From NCBI RefSeq assembly GCF_964204645.1, contig NC_134032.1:11712275-11776274 (forward strand): a stretch of DNA of 64,000 nt, given 5' to 3'. Shown here piece after piece: positions 21,782 through 64,000 of the stretch. Origin of the DNA: Tubulanus polymorphus. Lineage: Eukaryota > Nemertea > Palaeonemertea > Tubulaniformes > Tubulanidae. A program made the position numbers and the translations under genes. The number at the start of each line of letters is the position of its first letter. Positions within the stretch are counted from its first letter, which is position 1. The notes under the pieces were generated by a model. It was given only the letters and a program-made list of their open reading frames with translations, did no database searches and had not been told where the DNA came from.

Positions 21782-23637
21782 TTTCACGGGTGTCACTTAT
21801 ATATCGAAATGATCTAAGACGAATAACAAACTATAAAGAGACAGGAATTGTCAATGTCATCAACCAAGAGAAGAAATGAACAAGAAGGCAAGTACAGGCC
21901 TAGACTTAGACTAAAAAGATCTCCCTCAGTCTTACGAATATTGTAAATTACGTTTAGCGATCATGGACGATACAGTAGTACTAGTAGTAGAGGGTAAAAG
22001 TGCAGATCCGCACCTCTCGTGGTTGACGCAATCTCCTGAATGACAGAATCCAGGCTAAAATCTTTCTACTCTCTAGTGAAGATATCCTAGAATTAGCCAA
22101 TGGCAATGTACTGAATTGCTGATGACATTTTGAATCTGAAACAATGATATTTCATGTAGGCCCTAATTGATTGAACCGTTTATGCGGAGGAGAGGTGCGG
22201 ATCTGCACTCCAATTGAGTTGTCTGTTTGAATTCCGAATAAATATCAGCGGATTAATTCGATACTTACAGCAATTAATGTCTTTTCTTTGGTCTTTAGCT
22301 GGTTACCGGTAGACTGACCGGTCTCTATCTTCAATACGGGATATCGACAAATTCAAGTTCTTGAATTACACGTTTGATGGCGTTAGTCAGAACCGGAAAT
22401 TCGAACCTAAATCCTCCATGCTCTAGTTCATTTGCAACGAAAATCTCTAGCTTCAAGTTTTCAATGAGCGATATTTTACTTACTATATATCGTCACGCAT
22501 AATCCTTCAAACATGTTATCCTACCGCTACGTTGGATATGATAAAACTCACTACAAAGGCTAGAAATCCCTATAAGTGTCCTAAAATTATCAAAAAACAT
22601 TTTGCAACGGCTGAAGATGTAAAGACTGGTTGCCAGGTATCACACGGTGGCAGCACTTGACGGCCCAATTTCGATTGTTGGTTCGAGTCCTGGTACTTTT
22701 CATATTTTTATTATGAATCTACGGGTGTAGTCCTTCTAACATCAATTTTATTTCGTAATATTATTTCATATTTATCAGTGTAGCCTGCAATGAATTCACC
22801 TTAGAGTCTTGAACTCAACAACAAAGTGATGACACCCGGCACCAGTCATTACTTCCGTTAGCGGCTTCGAGCGTCATCGCTAAATTTGTGATTTTTGGTA
22901 GTTTTTTGACATTTCTAGTGATCTTTAGCATTCGAAGTGAGGTCTTATCGAATTCAACACATTGTCAGGATATCATACTTAAAGGATTTTGTGTGCCTAT
23001 GTATAGTAAGTAAAATATCGCTAATTAAAAACTTGAAACGAGAGATTTTGAAGATAGAGACCGGTAACCAGTCTACGGGTCTCTAACTGAAAGTAGACAC
23101 CGGAGACCAGTCTAAATGACAAGCGACACCGCCAATGACACGGAAATTGCCGAGGCTCGGCGCGACGCGAATGATTCCCGAATATTTCCGATGACGGAAG
23201 TTGTCGAGCGATATTGGTGGATTCCGGACATTCCCGATGATGTGCAATGAAGCTTGTCGTGTCACAAATTCAATCTCACAATACCGACACAAACTAACTT
23301 GCGCAAACTAAATTACGGGCCCGTAAAATATTTCGCCGAAGGCGTTCGAAGGCCACATCCGAACCCGAGAAAAACCTCTAAACCCTCAAAAAAATTTTTT
23401 TTAAAGTAAAAAGTTCCCAAAATGTCCGATAGAGGGATGACTGAATATTTATATATTTATAATATCTAACATGGCGATTTGGAGCGTAGACACCGAATAA
23501 AATCACGATATTCTAGGCGCAAATTCACACCGAAATGGATATAAAATGATCTAAAAAACGCACTCGAACGAAACTGTGATCAATTCGGATTACCGGGATT
23601 AATTTAACGGATTACCGTCGAGGATTAAGATCGCAAA
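21782..23637. promoter_or_regulatory. Divergent intergenic region between NSMCE2 (-) and KIF13 (+)
   Basis: The two start codons face away from each other 1.86 kb apart, so both promoters and 5' UTRs should lie here. No TATA box at a convincing position was identified. The centre is taken up by a diverged inverted repeat (22295-23085) with a tRNA-like B box. The roughly 550 bases before the KIF13 ATG are richer in CG and are the likeliest KIF13 core promoter and 5' UTR. Confidence 0.5.
22295..23085. repeat. Long degenerate inverted repeat with tRNA-like centre
   Basis: The left arm GGTTACCGG, GGTCTCTATCTTCAA, AAAATCTCT, TTCAAGTTTT, GCGATATTTTACTTACTATA and ACTGGTTGCCAGGTATCAC (to about 22645) has its reverse complements, in order, at about 22825-23085. 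The unpaired centre holds GGTTCGAGTCC at 22680-22690, an exact match to the pol III B box, and TTTT at 22697-22700. The window's first bases also match the inner arm. Confidence 0.8.
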
Positions 23638-61185
<37,548 letters not shown>

Positions 61186-61744
61186 GTAAGTAATCGAGAC
61201 CCACGCCCCCTTACCTATGCCATATGAACCTCAACGCACGCGGCAAGGATAAAGCCGTTTATTCCCCATGAAAAACGTATCCGATGCATTTTGTTATGCC
61301 ATGTGCGTTGAGGTCGAAACAGAAAATGCCGAACATAAAAACGTTACTGCTTGATTCGCGGAAAATGCCTTGTGACGCTGAAAACATTTTTTTGTCCCGT
61401 ATGTGTTGGATGTTCGTAGATCATGTTCAACATCTACGGCTGAATAACCAATCAGGGAGCATCAGTGCATCACATGAAATGAGAGAAAATTTGATATGAA
61501 TAACTGAGTGTATTGTTGCACCATAGATTCAATGGTACAAGAACCATTTTTTCTACGCGGTTTTGTTATGCCGTGTGTGTTGAACATTTTATCGTTTGCG
61601 GTAAAACTTTTGCTAAAGTCATGTTTTCTGTTTTGATGCACCAAATGTTTTGTTGTGTGCATTTGGCTTTATTGAAGCCGCTGAAATAGATACATTTACG
61701 TGTGGTCATTCGATCCATCTACTGGTATGTGACCGTCAGAGGCA

Positions 61745-62070
61745 TCGCATTTGTGATGATTCAGCCATGTTTTAAGTGAAACTAGGAGTGTTTGAAAGTT
61801 GTCACTCGGTCAGAGTTTGTATCGATGTTAATATTCTTCAGACTGAGTTCATCGTAGATGATTAAAATCAATTGTGTTTTAAACAAGAAAGTAATGCAGT
61901 ATCATTGGTTCAATTATGTTTAGAATTGATCACAGCATTTGGCCAAATTTTGGTTCTTGCACATGTATCCAATGGCTTGCTCCAAATATCCAAATAAAGG
62001 CATACGGAGTCATCCTTTACTGTATCATTGTAGCTCTGGGCTTGCTCAGCGTTGGTTGAGAATATCCATC
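61745..62070 (+). repeat. Dispersed repeat related to 4655-5110 and 55310-55400
   Basis: TTGTCACTCGGTCAGAGTTT, ATATTCTTCAGACTGAGTTC and GATGATTAAAATCA match the tandem copies near 4860; TAGCTCTGGGCTTGCTCAGC matches the copy near 55365. Confidence 0.8.
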
Positions 62071-63388
62071 ATGGAAATTTGGTCCGAGTTTCTCGAATAG
62101 AAGAATTTCTCAAGAATGATAGAATAATTGATAACATATTTTTTTACCATAATCAAAACATTGAAGAATTTATTTACATATCAAAAAGTCAGCATCAATT
62201 TATATAATAACTTGTTACGCGCTCACGATAAAGAGATTTATCGCTCGAAAATTTACACACCAATTTTACACATATCAAACAAACGTTGCAATATCGCGAT
62301 AGTGATGAAAAATCTTATTTACAATATATTACAATGACATTTTAATTTTGCACTAGTTTCAAATCTATCTGACTCAGTCTGAATCTCTGTAAATATGCAA
62401 ACCAACTTATTTACAATTTAGAAAATCGTTTTTCTCAAGTTCTAGACGCAGAGTGTAGATGGCAGTACTGGCAAGCTATTCTCCATCTTCTTGTACTTTC
62501 TGCAAAGTGGATTTAACTACATTAAAAAGTATATTTAGATATTACGTACCTAAGCTGAAAATTCTGGCAAGCTTGGCCATCCAATCACAGCCCCCTGTGA
62601 CACAACAATCACAGGTCAGAGGTAGTCGGGCCGCTTATTTGAACTATTTTTCCTATGTCTACCTCTTATGCAAACTCTACTCCAATTGAACATAATAAAT
62701 ACATTTTCCTTACGTCGGTCGCACAAGGCTAAAATATAGCTAAGATATCGAGGAAAATGTGGCAAAAATAACCTATTTACAATGTATTGTCTTGTATTAT
62801 AACTAAGCTCATTGCTCTCAATAGATAAATATTTGTTGAATACCGGGTATGTTTTTTATTTTACACAATGTACACTTGTCTACTGTTCACTTTTCTCTCA
62901 CATCCATATAGGCGTCACGCTCACGGATCTTGATATTAATTAGTTATCCACTCGTAATCAGCCACTTCAACAACAGCAATTGATAGAAACAGTGAATTCA
63001 GTTCCACAGTATGTTCGACTCTACAGACTAATGCTGTACAGACTAATTAACCCGCTGTGACATCTCAAATTTTCACATTTAAGAAAGTTGAAGGCGAGGT
63101 GTAGGTCGACCTTGCGACTGCGCGAGACTTGTTTCTCTGCAACTACCGGCAGCAATCCTGTCGCGAAGAACCACCAACCTATGTGCTGTTGCAACGAACA
63201 GGGATGTGCTGCCAGTGACATTTCTATACACTCTTGCTCCTGACAATGATATGATGCCATTTCCAGTGACATCTTCTACCTTCTGCGATGTGCCTGTCTC
63301 ACTATTGCTGCCACATGCGACCAGTTGCGACCAGTTCTTACGAACCATCTTTAGTCGACCTACACCTGCCTTTACCAATAATCATTTT

Positions 63389-63515
63389 GGGGCAGTTGCT
63401 CAAAAGTTGGTTTAAGCTAACCGGTGGGTGAATACTGTAGTAACAATGGACTTTAAATCATCGCTACGTCAACTATCCAGTAGCTTACTCTTACCAACCT
63501 TTGAGCTGCTCGCGT
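63389..63515. repeat. Fold-back repeat, family C
   Basis: GGGGCAGTTGCTCAAAAGTT with AACCGGTGGGTGAATAC at the left; CAACTATCCAGTAGC and CCAACCTTTGAGCTGCTC at the right. Confidence 0.85.
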
Positions 63516-63539
63516 CAACTGAACCTATTCGCGATGAAT

Positions 63540-63545
63540 TTTATT
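63540..63545 (-). terminator. AATAAA poly(A) signal for the minus-strand membrane protein
   Basis: AATAAA on the minus strand lies 24 bases past the stop codon, giving a very short 3' UTR if used. Confidence 0.5.
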
Positions 63546-63568
63546 AAACTATTAAGATGATAGTTAAA

Positions 63569-63997
63569 TCATAATCTGGTATGAACGATGCCTTCCTCCT
63601 CCGATATATAAACCGTTTTACCGTTTACTGTTTTCGTTAGATCCGGCTGCTCGGTCGATCCGTTCTTGCTATGTCCGTTCGACGACGTCGTTTTATCCAG
63701 TTTACCGTTCGATTTTGTATTTCCGTTCTCGCCGGCGCCGTCTCGAGGTTCGATTTTAACGAAGTGTTTCAGGAAGACGTCTCCCTCGCCGTGTTCCTTG
63801 ACGCGTCGGTCGGCGACGTAGTCTTTGATTTTACACCCGATACAGATCAGCGGTCCGATTATAATCCAGAATCCGACGATCGAACAAACGACGATCGCCG
63901 CGATGAAGCCTCGACTCGCTCCGGCGACAACCGTCGAATTACGCAATACAGTGTTATTGGTCGCTGTGTCGCTGGTTATTGTCGGACTGGTTGCCAT
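63569..63997 (-). CDS. Short single-pass membrane protein of unknown function
   Basis: A 142-residue open frame begins with ATG in a favourable context (AAAATGG). Residues 1-30 are Ser/Thr-rich with two N-glycosylation sequons (N14-N-T and N20-S-T) and no cleavable signal peptide. Residues 31-55 form one hydrophobic helix (GFIAAIVVCSIVGFWIIIGP then LICIGC), followed at once by K56, K58, R65 and R66, so the tail should be cytoplasmic. The tail (56-142) is hydrophilic, Asn/Lys/Gly-rich and ends EEEGIVHTRL. Codon use is CG-rich like the real exons nearby, and an AATAAA follows the stop. I do not recognise the family. It lies opposite the incomplete KIF13 gene and so is probably nested in its intron. 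A 5' exon beyond the window cannot be excluded. Confidence 0.75.
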   Translation of the reverse strand: MATSPTITSDTATNNTVLRNSTVVAGASRGFIAAIVVCSIVGFWIIIGPLICIGCKIKDYVADRRVKEHGEGDVFLKHFVKIEPRDGAGENGNTKSNGKLDKTTSSNGHSKNGSTEQPDLTKTVNGKTVYISEEEGIVHTRL

Positions 63998-64000
63998 TTT

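Larger units (their letters stand above)
61186..63568. other. KIF13 intron 8, 5' part
   Basis: There is no motor exon encoding DLAGSE on the plus strand. It contains the dispersed repeat of 4655-5110 (61745-61950), the fragment shared with 55310-55400 (61970-62070), and a family C fold-back. The remainder shows only AT-rich unique sequence. Confidence 0.7.

Noticed and set aside
23083-23292. Minus-strand 69-residue frame as an upstream NSMCE2 exon
   Set aside because: It reads into the inverted repeat, lacks a usable donor in a matching phase, and NSE2 already has a good start at 21781.

Overview
The window is genomic DNA of an animal, most likely an invertebrate bilaterian and plausibly a marine lophotrochozoan such as a mollusc or annelid (inference). 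It has GT-AG introns from a few hundred bases to over 25 kb, very low gene density, long AT, CT and ATTC microsatellites, and many short fold-back repeats. No bacterial operon, rRNA gene or CRISPR array is visible.

Layout. (1) 1-11716 carries no recognisable exon and is probably the last intron of a Tribbles pseudokinase gene, or sequence upstream of it. (2) 11717-12209 (+) is the last coding exon of Tribbles. (3) 12210-18816 is its 3' UTR plus intergenic DNA. (4) 18817-21781 (-) is a complete five-exon gene for the SMC5/6-complex SUMO ligase NSE2 (NSMCE2), 247 residues, with all junctions in phase. (5) 21782-23637 is a divergent intergenic region with a long degenerate inverted repeat and a tRNA-like B box. 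(6) 23638-61185 (+) holds the first eight coding exons (250 residues) of a kinesin-3 motor of the KIF13/Khc-73 type. A 46-base micro-exon at 49829-49874 lies alone between introns of 25.5 and 8.2 kb. The rest of the motor domain lies beyond the window. (7) 63569-63997 (-) is a short single-pass membrane protein ORF, apparently nested in a KIF13 intron on the opposite strand.

The genes do not form a pathway. Tribbles is an adaptor for COP1-dependent ubiquitination, NSE2 acts in SMC5/6 DNA repair and chromosome maintenance, and KIF13 is a microtubule motor for vesicle transport. The adjacency of Tribbles and NSMCE2 matches the neighbouring human genes TRIB1 and NSMCE2 at 8q24 and may be ancient microsynteny.

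The most unusual structure is a perfectly phased 4 x 211 bp tandem repeat that duplicates the intron 1/exon 2 boundary of NSE2, giving three decoy splice acceptors before the real one. The intergenic and intronic DNA is dominated by several families of 100-145 bp fold-back elements. Some share a terminal motif like GGNCCAGTTNCACA, and pieces of two families appear to have been amplified into minisatellites. One fold-back copy is interrupted by a 470 bp MITE with TA target-site duplications. A tRNA-like head followed by repeated B-box-like motifs lies at 36237-36755.
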